Source: Leptospira ognonensis (lineage in GTDB: Bacteria > Spirochaetota > Leptospiria > Leptospirales > Leptospiraceae). From it: a stretch of DNA of 64,000 nucleotides. The stretch is taken from positions 310,001-374,000 of the forward strand of contig NZ_RQGD01000022.1 of NCBI RefSeq assembly GCF_004770745.1, written 5' to 3'. Of this stretch, positions 17,553-25,931 are shown one piece after another. A model generated the notes under the pieces. That model was not told where the DNA came from. It worked only from the letters and a program-made list of their open reading frames with translations, and ran no database searches. Position numbers and translations under genes: made by a program. Every line of letters starts with the position of its first letter. The stretch's first letter is position 1.

Positions 17553-18308
17553 TCAGATTACCCGAAATATTGGTGAAGTATCCATCAAATCTATCTTCTC
17601 ACCTTTCTCTGTCAGAATTATGAGAAATCCGTTTTCATCAATTCCCAAAACTTTTCCTCTGACGATTTTTCCTTCTGTTTCTGTTTCGATCGCCTTGTTT
17701 TTCAAAAAGGAATGTGCTTCGATCCAGATCAATTCGTTCAGAATCTGACTCGGATCGATTATTTTTATCAAATACGAATTTAAATTTTCGATTAGAGTTT
17801 GGGTGATTCTCTCAACCAATCCCTCTAATGGAGGATCATCTAACAAAAAAGTTACGCGGTCTTTTAAATCAGCAGGAATATTTTTTCCAAAAACATTGAT
17901 TCCAATGCCGATGATGATTGTACATATACCTGCTTGGATTTCTGATTCAATGAGAATACCAGCGATCTTTTTTTCTCCGCGGTAAATATCATTTGGCCAT
18001 TTGATTGAAAGTTCATTTTCTAAGTTTGGGAAATAAAACAAAAAAGTTCGAAGCAATGCTGCCGCAGAGAAAATGGAAAACAAAGGCAGGGAAATTTCAG
18101 GAGCTGGTATTTGCATCTTTCCAGAAAAAATTAGGTATTCGTCGCCTAATACCTGCCATACATTTTTACCTCTTCCTTTTCCTGCTGTTTGTTTATCCGC
18201 TACTACCCAGGAACCAGGTACTATTTTAGGATCTTTGATCCATTCATTCGTAGAATGAATTTCTTCTAGATGGTGTCCCATTTCTAAATTTAATAGATGG
18301 TATTGCAT
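17553..18308 (-). CDS. birA: Biotin--[acetyl-CoA-carboxylase] ligase
   Basis: About 251 residues. It has the biotin ligase core: IHSTNEW, the GxGRxx biotinyl-AMP loop as TAGKGRGKNVW, IKWPNDIY, KIAGILIE, and IGIGINV. It attaches biotin to carrier proteins such as AccB. There is no N-terminal winged-helix DNA-binding domain, so it is a class I, non-repressor ligase. The frame opens at a TTG at 18347; the ATG at 18308 (MQYHLLN) or 18281 (MGHHLEE) is more plausible. It is coupled to coaX downstream. Confidence 0.93.
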   Translation of the reverse strand: MQYHLLNLEMGHHLEEIHSTNEWIKDPKIVPGSWVVADKQTAGKGRGKNVWQVLGDEYLIFSGKMQIPAPEISLPLFSIFSAAALLRTFLFYFPNLENELSIKWPNDIYRGEKKIAGILIESEIQAGICTIIIGIGINVFGKNIPADLKDRVTFLLDDPPLEGLVERITQTLIENLNSYLIKIIDPSQILNELIWIEAHSFLKNKAIETETEGKIVRGKVLGIDENGFLIILTEKGEKIDLMDTSPIFRVI

Positions 18309-18335
18309 ACTGAGACAAAACTCATGCGAATACTG

Positions 18336-18370
18336 TTGACGAAACAAAAAAAAGGATGTAAATTAAAATC
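18336..18370 (+). promoter_or_regulatory. Sigma70-type promoter for the SDR gene; possibly leaderless
   Basis: TTGACG (18336-18341) and TAAATT (18359-18364) are separated by 17 bp, a near-ideal sigma70 layout. Start of transcription would fall at about 18370-18372, on the ATG at 18371. No properly spaced ribosome-binding site exists (the nearest AAAGGA is 15 nt away), so a leaderless mRNA is likely. Confidence 0.5.
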
Positions 18371-19189
18371 ATGGATCTAAAAGGGAAAAGCATTCTAGTC
18401 ACGGGCGCGGGAATGGGTATCGGCGCTCTCATCTGCAAGGAGCTCGCAAAGGCGGGGGCCGATCAAATCATCGGTATTGACGTTCTCAAAGAATCGATGC
18501 GAGAGACTGAAAACTCCACAAAAGCACTCGGCTGTAAATTTATCGGTCTTGCTTGTGATCTTTCACGCGAAGACCATATTGAATCGCTCATCAAACAAAT
18601 CAAAGCAGAAAAGCTCACATTCCAAGTTCTTGTGAATAATGCAGGCATTGCACCTTCTGGTCCATTTTCAGAGCAGGACTTTAGCGTCTGGAAAAAAGCC
18701 GTCCAAATCAACGTATTAGGAGTCATCAAATTAACGCATGCTAGCTTACCCATACTCACTTCCCATCCGATTTCACATATCGTAAACCTGGCAAGCATCG
18801 CTGGAAAATTTGGATCAGAGGGAACGGTTGTGTACTCGGCAACAAAACATGCCATAGTTGGATTTTCAAATGCCCTACGGATGGAATATTATGAAAAAAA
18901 TTTAGGTGTGAGCTGGATCTGCCCTAGTATGGTCAAAACAAGAATGATAGATGGCGTAAAACCATCTCTTTTTACCCCCGTGATCGAACCCATCCTCGTG
19001 GCAAAGGCAGTTAAAAAGGCCATCGAAAAAAATAAGGCAGAAGTCATGGTTCCGGGCTATGTCAGGCTCTCCATCGTCATCTTGCCGACACTTTTCCCGA
19101 GATTGTTTATGTGGCTTGCTGTCAAAACAAAAGCATCACGTGGGTGGCTTTTGGCAAACAAGGGACTTGAGAAAAATATTCCAGTTTGA
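18371..19189 (+). CDS. Short-chain dehydrogenase/reductase
   Basis: 272-residue classical SDR. Cofactor loop TGAGMGIG (11-18), NNAG (89-92), and the catalytic S142, Y155 and K159 are all present. Asp37 after the second strand (IGIDVLK) favours NAD(H) over NADP(H). The C-terminal about 50 residues are hydrophobic and basic (LSIVILPTLFPRLFMWLAVK), suggesting peripheral membrane contact and a lipid or fatty-alcohol type substrate. Substrate unknown. metF follows after 12 bp in the same direction. Confidence 0.88.
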   Translation: MDLKGKSILVTGAGMGIGALICKELAKAGADQIIGIDVLKESMRETENSTKALGCKFIGLACDLSREDHIESLIKQIKAEKLTFQVLVNNAGIAPSGPFSEQDFSVWKKAVQINVLGVIKLTHASLPILTSHPISHIVNLASIAGKFGSEGTVVYSATKHAIVGFSNALRMEYYEKNLGVSWICPSMVKTRMIDGVKPSLFTPVIEPILVAKAVKKAIEKNKAEVMVPGYVRLSIVILPTLFPRLFMWLAVKTKASRGWLLANKGLEKNIPV

Positions 19190-19201
19190 ATTCTTGTCAT
19201 C

Positions 19202-20086
19202 ATGCACATTTCTGAAGTCCTCAATCGTAAAAAAACATCGATCAGCTTTGAATTTTTCCCTCCTAAGAATGAAGAAGCCTCTGAGGATCTATTCAAGAAC
19301 ATTCAAGATCTCTCCTCTTTGAATCCTGCCTACGTCAGCGTGACATACGGAGCAGGTGGATCGACACGAGACTTAACCCATGATTTAGTCGTTAAGTTAC
19401 AACAGAAGACTGGTTTAACTATTGTTAGTCATCTAACTTGCGTCGGAGCAACAAAGTCTGAAATTGGTGAAATTTTAAAACGATACGAAACCTCAGGGAT
19501 ACATAACATTATGGCTCTACGAGGAGATCCTCCGAAAGGACAGAAAGATTTCGTAAAATTTGAAGATGGCTTTGAGTATGCTGGCGAACTCGTTGCCTAT
19601 ATTAAACAACATTTTCCAAACATGGGAATCGGCGTCGCCGGTTTCCCGGAAGGTCACCCTGCTACACCGAATCGACTAAAAGAAATTGAATATCTGAAGT
19701 GGAAAATCGACCAAGGTGCTGATTATATCTGCACTCAACTTTTTTTTGATAATCATGATTATTATGATTTTGTCGAAAGATGTGAAATCGCTGGCATTAA
19801 AGTCCCGATCATCGCGGGGATCATGCCAATCACATCGCGCAAAAGTATGGCACGTATGGCCGAATTATCATTAGGCTCCAGGTTCCCTGCTAAGCTTCTG
19901 AAATCTTTGTCTCGTGCTGAGGATGACTTATATGCAGAAAATGTAGGTATACATTGGGCAACAGAACAAGTCAGAGATCTCCTTGATCATAATGTAGCTG
20001 GCATGCACATGTATACGCTTAACAAATCTAAGGCGACAAGAAAAATTTATGAATCATTGGGTATTAGGAATTTCGATCTGATCTAG
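19202..20086 (+). CDS. metF: 5,10-methylenetetrahydrofolate reductase
   Basis: 294 residues, typical bacterial MetF length. FAD- and folate-binding motifs are visible: SFEFFPPKN with the catalytic Glu, SVTYGAGGSTR, HLTCVG, MALRGDPP, GVAGFPEGHP, and QLFFDN. It reduces methylene-THF to methyl-THF, supplying methyl groups for methionine synthesis. Probably co-transcribed with the upstream SDR. No SAM riboswitch is seen upstream, as only 12 bp separate the genes. The 3' end overlaps the convergent MORN gene by 33 bp. Confidence 0.96.
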   Translation: MHISEVLNRKKTSISFEFFPPKNEEASEDLFKNIQDLSSLNPAYVSVTYGAGGSTRDLTHDLVVKLQQKTGLTIVSHLTCVGATKSEIGEILKRYETSGIHNIMALRGDPPKGQKDFVKFEDGFEYAGELVAYIKQHFPNMGIGVAGFPEGHPATPNRLKEIEYLKWKIDQGADYICTQLFFDNHDYYDFVERCEIAGIKVPIIAGIMPITSRKSMARMAELSLGSRFPAKLLKSLSRAEDDLYAENVGIHWATEQVRDLLDHNVAGMHMYTLNKSKATRKIYESLGIRNFDLI

Positions 20087-20728
20087 TTTTTCTATTTCTG
20101 GATTTTCCATCCCTAGATATTTGTTATTTTTCCAGTAACCCTCGTGAATGATTTTCCCTTTGGGATTGCGAATGATGGCTTTACCTTCTAATAAATTCTC
20201 AATCCAGATTCCCTCGAGATAATTTTTATCTGCAAAGATGTATCTACCTGGACCATTTCGTTTGCCCTCTCGGTAAAGTCCTTCGAATTTATCTCCATTA
20301 GGATAGACGTAAGTTCCTTGACCTACTCTTAGACCTTGCTCGTATACCCCCTCAAAATATTCTATTTCTGAATAGTAATACCTACCAGGACCTGTTCGCA
20401 CATTGTCTTCATAATTTCCTTCAAATCGATGTAAGTTTGCATATTTATAAATTCCATGACCTTGTTTTAGATTGGATTGGAATGTTCCATCAAAGGTATC
20501 TTGATTCTGGTAAATGATTTTTCCTAATCCCTCTCTCTCAGAAGAATCAAAGTTTCCTAAATAACGCGAACCATCTGCTAGCTCTTGAACTCCCATTCCA
20601 TTTTCGCATTCTCCATCTGCACATGTCTTTTCCATTGATGCACAGTGATCTAAGGATAAGATTACGAGCAAAAACAAAAATGCTGTTGATCTTTCCTCTG
20701 GGATTCTGATAACATTTATAAGATTCAT
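20054..20728 (-). CDS. MORN-repeat lipoprotein
   Basis: 225 residues from the ATG at 20728, chosen because it gives a hydrophobic signal peptide and lipobox (LSLDHC); a longer start at 20767 is possible. The rest is a tandem array of about seven MORN repeats (pattern YxGxxxxGxxxGxGxxxY), for example FEGNYEDNVRTGPGRYYY and FEGLYREGKRNGPGRYIF, each about 23 residues. MORN arrays form a beta-meander that mediates protein or membrane contacts. A periplasmic or surface scaffold role is inferred. Divergent from the CheY-like gene. Confidence 0.82.
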   Translation of the reverse strand: MNLINVIRIPEERSTAFLFLLVILSLDHCASMEKTCADGECENGMGVQELADGSRYLGNFDSSEREGLGKIIYQNQDTFDGTFQSNLKQGHGIYKYANLHRFEGNYEDNVRTGPGRYYYSEIEYFEGVYEQGLRVGQGTYVYPNGDKFEGLYREGKRNGPGRYIFADKNYLEGIWIENLLEGKAIIRNPKGKIIHEGYWKNNKYLGMENPEIEKLDQIEIPNTQ

Positions 20729-20784
20729 ATTTTGGATTAGTATATGAACTAGTTCAATTTTTACCATGAAAAAGGATATTCAAA

Positions 20785-21150
20785 ATGTCATCAAAAAAGG
20801 TGCTCATTGTTGATGATAGTACGGTTACTCGTCTGATGATCAAAAAGATCATCGCGGAGTCCAAACCATTGATCGAATTCATCGAATTTGATACGGCTGA
20901 TAAAGCAGCTATCTATCTTAAAACGGCAGAGTCCTTGGATTTTGTGACCTTGGATCAAAATATGCCTGGTACTCTTTCTGGACTAGATCTGGCCGCAGAG
21001 ATTCGCAATCAATTTCCAAAAGTGAAAGTATTACTCATTACCGCAAACATCCAAGATGCGATCCGAAAGCAGGCCGAAAGCATCGGTATTACTTTCATAG
21101 AGAAACCCATTTCACCCGAGAAAATTTTACCTTTCCTTGGAGGTTTGTAA
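20785..21150 (+). CDS. CheY-like single-domain response regulator
   Basis: 121 residues, one receiver domain and nothing else. Acidic pocket D10/D11, phospho-acceptor Asp57 (TLDQNMPG), and the conserved Lys in FIEKPIS. There is an AAAGGA ribosome-binding site before the ATG. It ends 1 bp before a CheC gene and is followed by a hybrid histidine kinase, so it probably takes phosphate from that kinase and is dephosphorylated by CheC. It may talk to the flagellar motor or to another output; the sequence does not decide. Confidence 0.92.
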   Translation: MSSKKVLIVDDSTVTRLMIKKIIAESKPLIEFIEFDTADKAAIYLKTAESLDFVTLDQNMPGTLSGLDLAAEIRNQFPKVKVLLITANIQDAIRKQAESIGITFIEKPISPEKILPFLGGL

Positions 21151-21151
21151 T

Positions 21152-21757
21152 ATGACCAAGCTCACCGAACTAGAAGAAGATGCCTTAAACGAATTGTTTA
21201 ATATCAGTCTCGGGGGAGCTGCAAAATTACTCAGCGAGATGATCTCTAACGAAATTCTTCTGACAGTTCCGAGTCTTAAGATTGTAACTCTTGAAGAAGC
21301 GCTCAAACTTGAAGCACTAACAAGCAATGAAGTCTGCACCATTGAACAAAAATTTAGCGGAGGGTTAGGCAAAGGATCGGCATTTATTCTTTTTCATAAA
21401 GACTCGAGTCTCGAAATTGTTCGGATGATGATGAAAGATTATGTTGCCATCAATGAAGTGTCTACGTTTGAAAAAGATGCTCTAAGTGAAATAGGAAATG
21501 TCATTCTAAATTCGATTCTTTCAAATTTGGCAAAAATGTCTGCGCATAAAATCGAAACGGATATTCCGGAATTTCATATTGGAAAATACGAAGACTTACT
21601 TAAGGAAGACTACCAAAAGGTTGAACATGTTGATACCATACTTATGGCATACATCGATTACCATCTAAAGGGGAAGGACATCAAAGGTTACATCTTTTTT
21701 CTCTTGGAGTCTAAAACCATCAAACAATTGTCTCGCGTCCTCTTAGAACATCTTTAG
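21152..21757 (+). CDS. cheC: CheC-type CheY-P phosphatase
   Basis: 201 residues from the ATG at 21152, which has a GGAGG 8 nt upstream; an in-frame TTG at 21137 is rejected. Both CheC active-site helices are complete: D10-x3-E14-x2-N17 near the N-terminus and D109-x3-E113-x2-N116 in the middle. Such proteins hydrolyse CheY-phosphate. It is embedded between its likely substrate, the single-domain regulator, and a hybrid kinase, with gaps of 1 and 4 bp. Confidence 0.88.
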   Translation: MTKLTELEEDALNELFNISLGGAAKLLSEMISNEILLTVPSLKIVTLEEALKLEALTSNEVCTIEQKFSGGLGKGSAFILFHKDSSLEIVRMMMKDYVAINEVSTFEKDALSEIGNVILNSILSNLAKMSAHKIETDIPEFHIGKYEDLLKEDYQKVEHVDTILMAYIDYHLKGKDIKGYIFFLLESKTIKQLSRVLLEHL

Positions 21758-21761
21758 TATT

Positions 21762-23387
21762 TTGTCTGCCTTAACGCTCCAAAACCTACAAACCATCATA
21801 CAAAAGTCTGGTATAGGTATCCTCATACTTGATTCAGATTTAATCATACGCTTATGCAATCTATGGTTTTACCGATATTCTAGTCTAACTCCAGCAGACG
21901 TGGAGAATAAACATTTTTTCGAAGTTTTCTCAGACCTAAGAGAAACAAGAATCGAAAATTCCATCCGTTTCTGTTTGGATGAAAAACAGTATTCCATCCT
22001 TACACATACTTTAAATCCTTATCCATTTCCACTTTATGAAAATAACAAGGCTAAAGTTGAAAACAAAAGGATGTACCAATATTTACATATCATTCCAATT
22101 CCTGTCAATGACAGTGGCAAATCTCTTTGTATGATTCAAATTTCCGATGTCTCTCAGCAAGTCATCCGTGAAAACATGCTCCGAGAACAGATGAACTTAG
22201 CGACGACGACGAAGGAAGAGGCGATCAGAGCATCTAATGCTAAATCAGATTTTCTTGCCTCTATGAGTCATGAGATCCGAACTCCTCTGAATTCCATACT
22301 CGGTATGACTGAGTTGATGGAAGAAACAAAACTTACGGAAGATCAAAGAGAATACATTGAGGTTCTGAGAAATTCAGGAAAAGCTTTATTCAATATCATC
22401 AATGATATCTTGGATTTCTCGAGAATTGAAGCCGGTAAACTTGAGATTGATAACCACCCCTTCTCTTTAACCAATGTGATCGATGAGACATTATCTCTAT
22501 TCTTTTTACGAGCTAAAAATAAAGGGATTCGATTAGACTCAGAGATTTCTCCTAATCTTTCTTCTTCTGTTTATGGGGATCCGATCCGAATCCAACAAGT
22601 GCTGATCAATTTACTCGGGAACGCGATCAAGTTTACCCAAGAGGGTTCCATTTCTGTTTCCGTATACCAGGATTTTGACCTAGAGTATCATAAAGAAATA
22701 TTGGTGATTGAAGTCAAAGATACTGGTATGGGAATTCCCCCTGAAAAGTTGGAGAAAATATTTGAAAGCTTCACTCAGGTCGATAGTTCCACTACTAGAC
22801 AGTTTGGTGGAACTGGCCTAGGATTAGCCATAAGTAAAAAACTAACAGAGCTTATGGGAGGAAGAATTTTCTTAACCAGTCAGCTTTCGAAGGGGTCCAC
22901 ATTTATCATCAAACTTCCTTATCTTCCGTACATTGACAATGTTCATCTCATGGTAACTTCTTGGGAGGGTATCGAAGTGCCCGAACCAGAAAACTTCCCT
23001 AAACTAAAAATCCTGCTCACCGAAGATTCACCGGAAAATGTTTTTTTAGTCCAATCGTTTCTGAGAAAGTATCCCATCGAAATCGATGTTGCTGAAAATG
23101 GTCAGATTGCCCTGGATAAAACGGAGCAAACGAAATACGATCTTGTATTGATGGACATGCAAATGCCGATTATGGATGGAAACGATGCGATCCTTCGCAT
23201 CCGCGAACGTGAATTAAAAAAACACACGAAAACAAAAGATTCTCTTCCTATCATAGCACTGACAGCTAACGTCGCCAAAGAAGATATTTCTAAAAGTTTT
23301 GAAGCAGGATGTAATTCCTACCTAACTAAGCCCGTTAAAAAAATGGACCTGCTCCGTCTTTTATTTTTCTACACGAAAAAAGACTAA
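21762..23387 (+). CDS. Hybrid sensor histidine kinase with receiver domain
   Basis: 541 residues, cytosolic (no transmembrane segment). Order: PAS-like sensor (about 8-130), short coiled coil, HisKA with His170 (SMSHEIRTPLN), HATPase with N box around N287 and G boxes DTGMG (320-324) and GGTGLG (349-354), then a receiver with Asp465 (LVLMDMQMP). It starts with TTG. Placed right after CheY-like and CheC genes, it is the probable phosphodonor for the regulator, giving a self-contained phosphorelay without CheA or CheW. Confidence 0.92.
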   Translation: MSALTLQNLQTIIQKSGIGILILDSDLIIRLCNLWFYRYSSLTPADVENKHFFEVFSDLRETRIENSIRFCLDEKQYSILTHTLNPYPFPLYENNKAKVENKRMYQYLHIIPIPVNDSGKSLCMIQISDVSQQVIRENMLREQMNLATTTKEEAIRASNAKSDFLASMSHEIRTPLNSILGMTELMEETKLTEDQREYIEVLRNSGKALFNIINDILDFSRIEAGKLEIDNHPFSLTNVIDETLSLFFLRAKNKGIRLDSEISPNLSSSVYGDPIRIQQVLINLLGNAIKFTQEGSISVSVYQDFDLEYHKEILVIEVKDTGMGIPPEKLEKIFESFTQVDSSTTRQFGGTGLGLAISKKLTELMGGRIFLTSQLSKGSTFIIKLPYLPYIDNVHLMVTSWEGIEVPEPENFPKLKILLTEDSPENVFLVQSFLRKYPIEIDVAENGQIALDKTEQTKYDLVLMDMQMPIMDGNDAILRIRERELKKHTKTKDSLPIIALTANVAKEDISKSFEAGCNSYLTKPVKKMDLLRLLFFYTKKD

Positions 23388-23390
23388 ATA

Positions 23391-24038
23391 CTACTTTGCG
23401 GTAACTTCTCGCCACCAATTTGGAGAGGATGATATCACACCTGATTGACCATATAACGAATTCGCGATGTTCAGTGATGCAGCACCTGCGGGTGTCTCCA
23501 CTTCATAAAAATTTCTTCCATCTAACTCATGTTTCTTGAAGATCCTAAGTCCTTTTGAACCAAAGAATACCTCAGCTTGTTTCTCTGTGATGCCTCGTTC
23601 AAGTTCGACGATGATGTTGCCAGGGAGAGCAAGGTTGGCGGATCCTTTTAAGGATCGAAAAATTGGAGAATAACCTTGATTCTGTGATTGATTGAGTGAT
23701 TTCGAAATTCCAACGGCTCCTCCCTGACCATTAGTTTTCCAGATATTAATTTGTCCATGCGAGCGGATTAGTTTAGCATTCGCATCTGCTTTTACAAGTG
23801 GCGAATTAAGATTTCTGCCTCCTGCGGAAGTCGTACCGCCAAACTCAGCTACTAAACTAGGATCAATTTCCAATAAAACCTTTTGATTTCCCTCATAATA
23901 ATAAAGAGACTCTGGAAGCAAATCCTGTGAATAAGTAGATTTAGAAATACATGCCGAAAAAATTACAGCAAGTAGTGTAAAAAATGATCTCATGTTCATA
24001 TCTTTAATTATTTTATTTTTACCAATCGCGTTTTCCAT
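23391..24038 (-). CDS. Lipoprotein resembling a detached subtilisin prodomain
   Basis: 215 residues from the ATG at 24038, which has AAGGAAAGG 9 nt upstream. A signal peptide ends in FSAC. The N-terminal YYYEGNQKVLLEIDPSLVAE and the C-terminal block (PGNIIVELERGITEKQAEVF through LDGRNFYEVETPAG to GVISSSPNWW) look like the inhibitory or chaperone propeptide of bacterial subtilases (consensus VKFKxGxxxxxA ... GVxxAxPN). The gene lies just downstream of a kexin-like protease that lacks this domain. It may fold, anchor or inhibit that enzyme. Assignment is by pattern only. Confidence 0.7.
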   Translation of the reverse strand: MENAIGKNKIIKDMNMRSFFTLLAVIFSACISKSTYSQDLLPESLYYYEGNQKVLLEIDPSLVAEFGGTTSAGGRNLNSPLVKADANAKLIRSHGQINIWKTNGQGGAVGISKSLNQSQNQGYSPIFRSLKGSANLALPGNIIVELERGITEKQAEVFFGSKGLRIFKKHELDGRNFYEVETPAGAASLNIANSLYGQSGVISSSPNWWREVTAK

Positions 24039-24070
24039 AATTTTTAACCTTTCCTTATATATTTCAAAAA

Positions 24071-25867
24071 TCAATTTGCTCGTCCTCTTACCCGCATCGA
24101 CCAACTACTCAGTGTATGAGCCGTATTGGATGTATTCCTCGATGTCGTAAATGTATAACTTGAGCCGTCTCCGCTAAACCTATTTGTCGCTAGACAAGTA
24201 TAACTGGCAGAGGTGCTTCCTGAAGTAGCCTTATTGCAAACATCCGCTACGCGAAGTTGCCAAGTTCCATCTGCACTTTCGTCCATGAAAATAGTCGCAC
24301 CAAAAGTCCATGCCGTAAAATCGTTGCAATAGGTAATAGAACTGTTTGATGTACAAATTCTTGGAACTGCTAGACGTGCCTTTGTTCCAGCTGGAGAGAT
24401 TAATTCCACATAGAGATCACCTGCGTCGTCTATAGCTCCCGTTGTCACTGTCATCGAAACTTCGACAAACTCTATCTTACCAATACCCGAATTAGAAACC
24501 GTTAGTGAATTCAAAGCTCCCGTTTGATCATTGTTCGGAATATTTGAATTGGTAGTAGGTCCAGTCAGAAATGAAGTTACAATTTCAGTTCCGAGTAAAC
24601 TCCAGTTTTGTGCCAGAGGAAGAGCAAGGCTTGCATCTACCGTACCGAATCCGTATTTATGATTAAAATTTAATCCAGCACCGTTTGTGATCCAATCCGA
24701 ATCGGAAGAGTCATTTTTTCGAGATCCTCTTGCCAGAATGACTCGTACATCTCTTGCCGTAAGACTATTATTTCTTTCTAATATGAGTGCCCCGATCCCT
24801 GCCGCAACGGGAGAGGCCGCTGATGTCCCGTTAAACGTATTAGTGTAGTTCGTGTTTGCATAATTTGGAGAGGACCCAGTACGATTGTATCCGCCAGAAG
24901 TAGAAACATCCGTCGTTGTTATGGCAACTCCACTGGTCCCTTCCGAGGGTGCCGAAACGAGAAGGTTTGCACCTTCTTCTGAGTAACTTGCTCGCTTTCC
25001 GTCATTTCCAACAGCGGCAACCGCAAAAGCTCTGTGATAGTTTGCCTGTCCGTCGTGATTTGAATTATCTCTTGGAGCTTTTCCAGAGGAGACTATTCCA
25101 CTCGTGTTGGACGATTGAAGAAGTGTACCTCCATTTCCTGCTGCCCAAAAGAAAATAGAACCTTTACCATTTCTTCCGCTGAGAAAACCCGAAGAGATTC
25201 CCGACTGCCAAAGCGAACCACTCGCAGCAAGTTTTCCTGTGTCATCCGCGGCACCCCAGCTATTATTAGAGACCCATACATTTGTCGAGTTTTCTGACAT
25301 CGCTCGGCTCGCATTTGAGTCAGTACTGTTGACCAAAACATTTCTGGCGCCAATTTTTGATCTAGGAGCCACGCCCGAAATGCCAACGTTGTTTGAATCA
25401 CGACCCGACATGATTCCAGAAACTGATGTTCCATGGCAGCCAGCACCTGACAAGCTACAGCTGCCTGTATTAAAAAAGAGACTTTCGCTCGTGCCAGCAA
25501 AATTAATATTCAGCGAACTATCATAATTTTGGCTTAGATCTTCGTGAGTAATATCCATTCCGTCGTCAACAGTTACTATCTTAACACCTGTACCTTTACA
25601 ACCAGCATTCCAGGCAGAGGATGCTTTTATATCCTCACCTACGACGGAGCCAGAAGTTGAGCCGTCATTTAACAAATGCCATTGAAATGAGAAAAAAGGA
25701 TCGTTTGGTATCCCTGTCAACGAACAGGCAGCAGAGGATGAAGGAGTCGAAAGATAATTATATAAGAGCAAAAATAAAAAAAGATCTAAATCTTTATTTT
25801 TTTCCTTCTTACAATTTGTTGTAATGAAAGTTAATAAAATAATGAAAGTGAGAATAAATTTACGCAT
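24071..25867 (-). CDS. Kexin-like S8 serine protease lipoprotein
   Basis: 598 residues from the ATG at 25867 (GAGG 9 nt upstream). A signal peptide ends in ITTNC. The S8 catalytic triad is intact: Asp in VDDGMDITHED, His in GAGCHGTSVSG, Ser in NGTSAASPVAAG, with the oxyanion Asn in AAGNGG. A C-terminal P-domain (homo B; LTVSNSGIGKIEFVEVSM to MRVRGRAN) places it with kexin/proprotein convertases. The mature enzyme begins about 40 residues after the lipid Cys with NDPFFSFQWHL, so there is no room for a propeptide; a prodomain-like lipoprotein follows 32 bp downstream. Confidence 0.92.
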   Translation of the reverse strand: MRKFILTFIILLTFITTNCKKEKNKDLDLFLFLLLYNYLSTPSSSAACSLTGIPNDPFFSFQWHLLNDGSTSGSVVGEDIKASSAWNAGCKGTGVKIVTVDDGMDITHEDLSQNYDSSLNINFAGTSESLFFNTGSCSLSGAGCHGTSVSGIMSGRDSNNVGISGVAPRSKIGARNVLVNSTDSNASRAMSENSTNVWVSNNSWGAADDTGKLAASGSLWQSGISSGFLSGRNGKGSIFFWAAGNGGTLLQSSNTSGIVSSGKAPRDNSNHDGQANYHRAFAVAAVGNDGKRASYSEEGANLLVSAPSEGTSGVAITTTDVSTSGGYNRTGSSPNYANTNYTNTFNGTSAASPVAAGIGALILERNNSLTARDVRVILARGSRKNDSSDSDWITNGAGLNFNHKYGFGTVDASLALPLAQNWSLLGTEIVTSFLTGPTTNSNIPNNDQTGALNSLTVSNSGIGKIEFVEVSMTVTTGAIDDAGDLYVELISPAGTKARLAVPRICTSNSSITYCNDFTAWTFGATIFMDESADGTWQLRVADVCNKATSGSTSASYTCLATNRFSGDGSSYTFTTSRNTSNTAHTLSSWSMRVRGRAN

Positions 25868-25931
25868 TTGCGATACCTCAAGCAAGTAAGAAAATTAGAA
25901 TGTGTTTTTCATAGCACCGCAAGCAAAAAAA

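Noticed and set aside
18463..18855. 130-codon minus-strand frame opposite the SDR gene
   Set aside because: Lies wholly within a gene with complete catalytic motifs; no start signal or family resemblance.
19190..19201. SAM riboswitch before metF
   Set aside because: Only 12 bp separate metF from the upstream gene, leaving no room for an aptamer.
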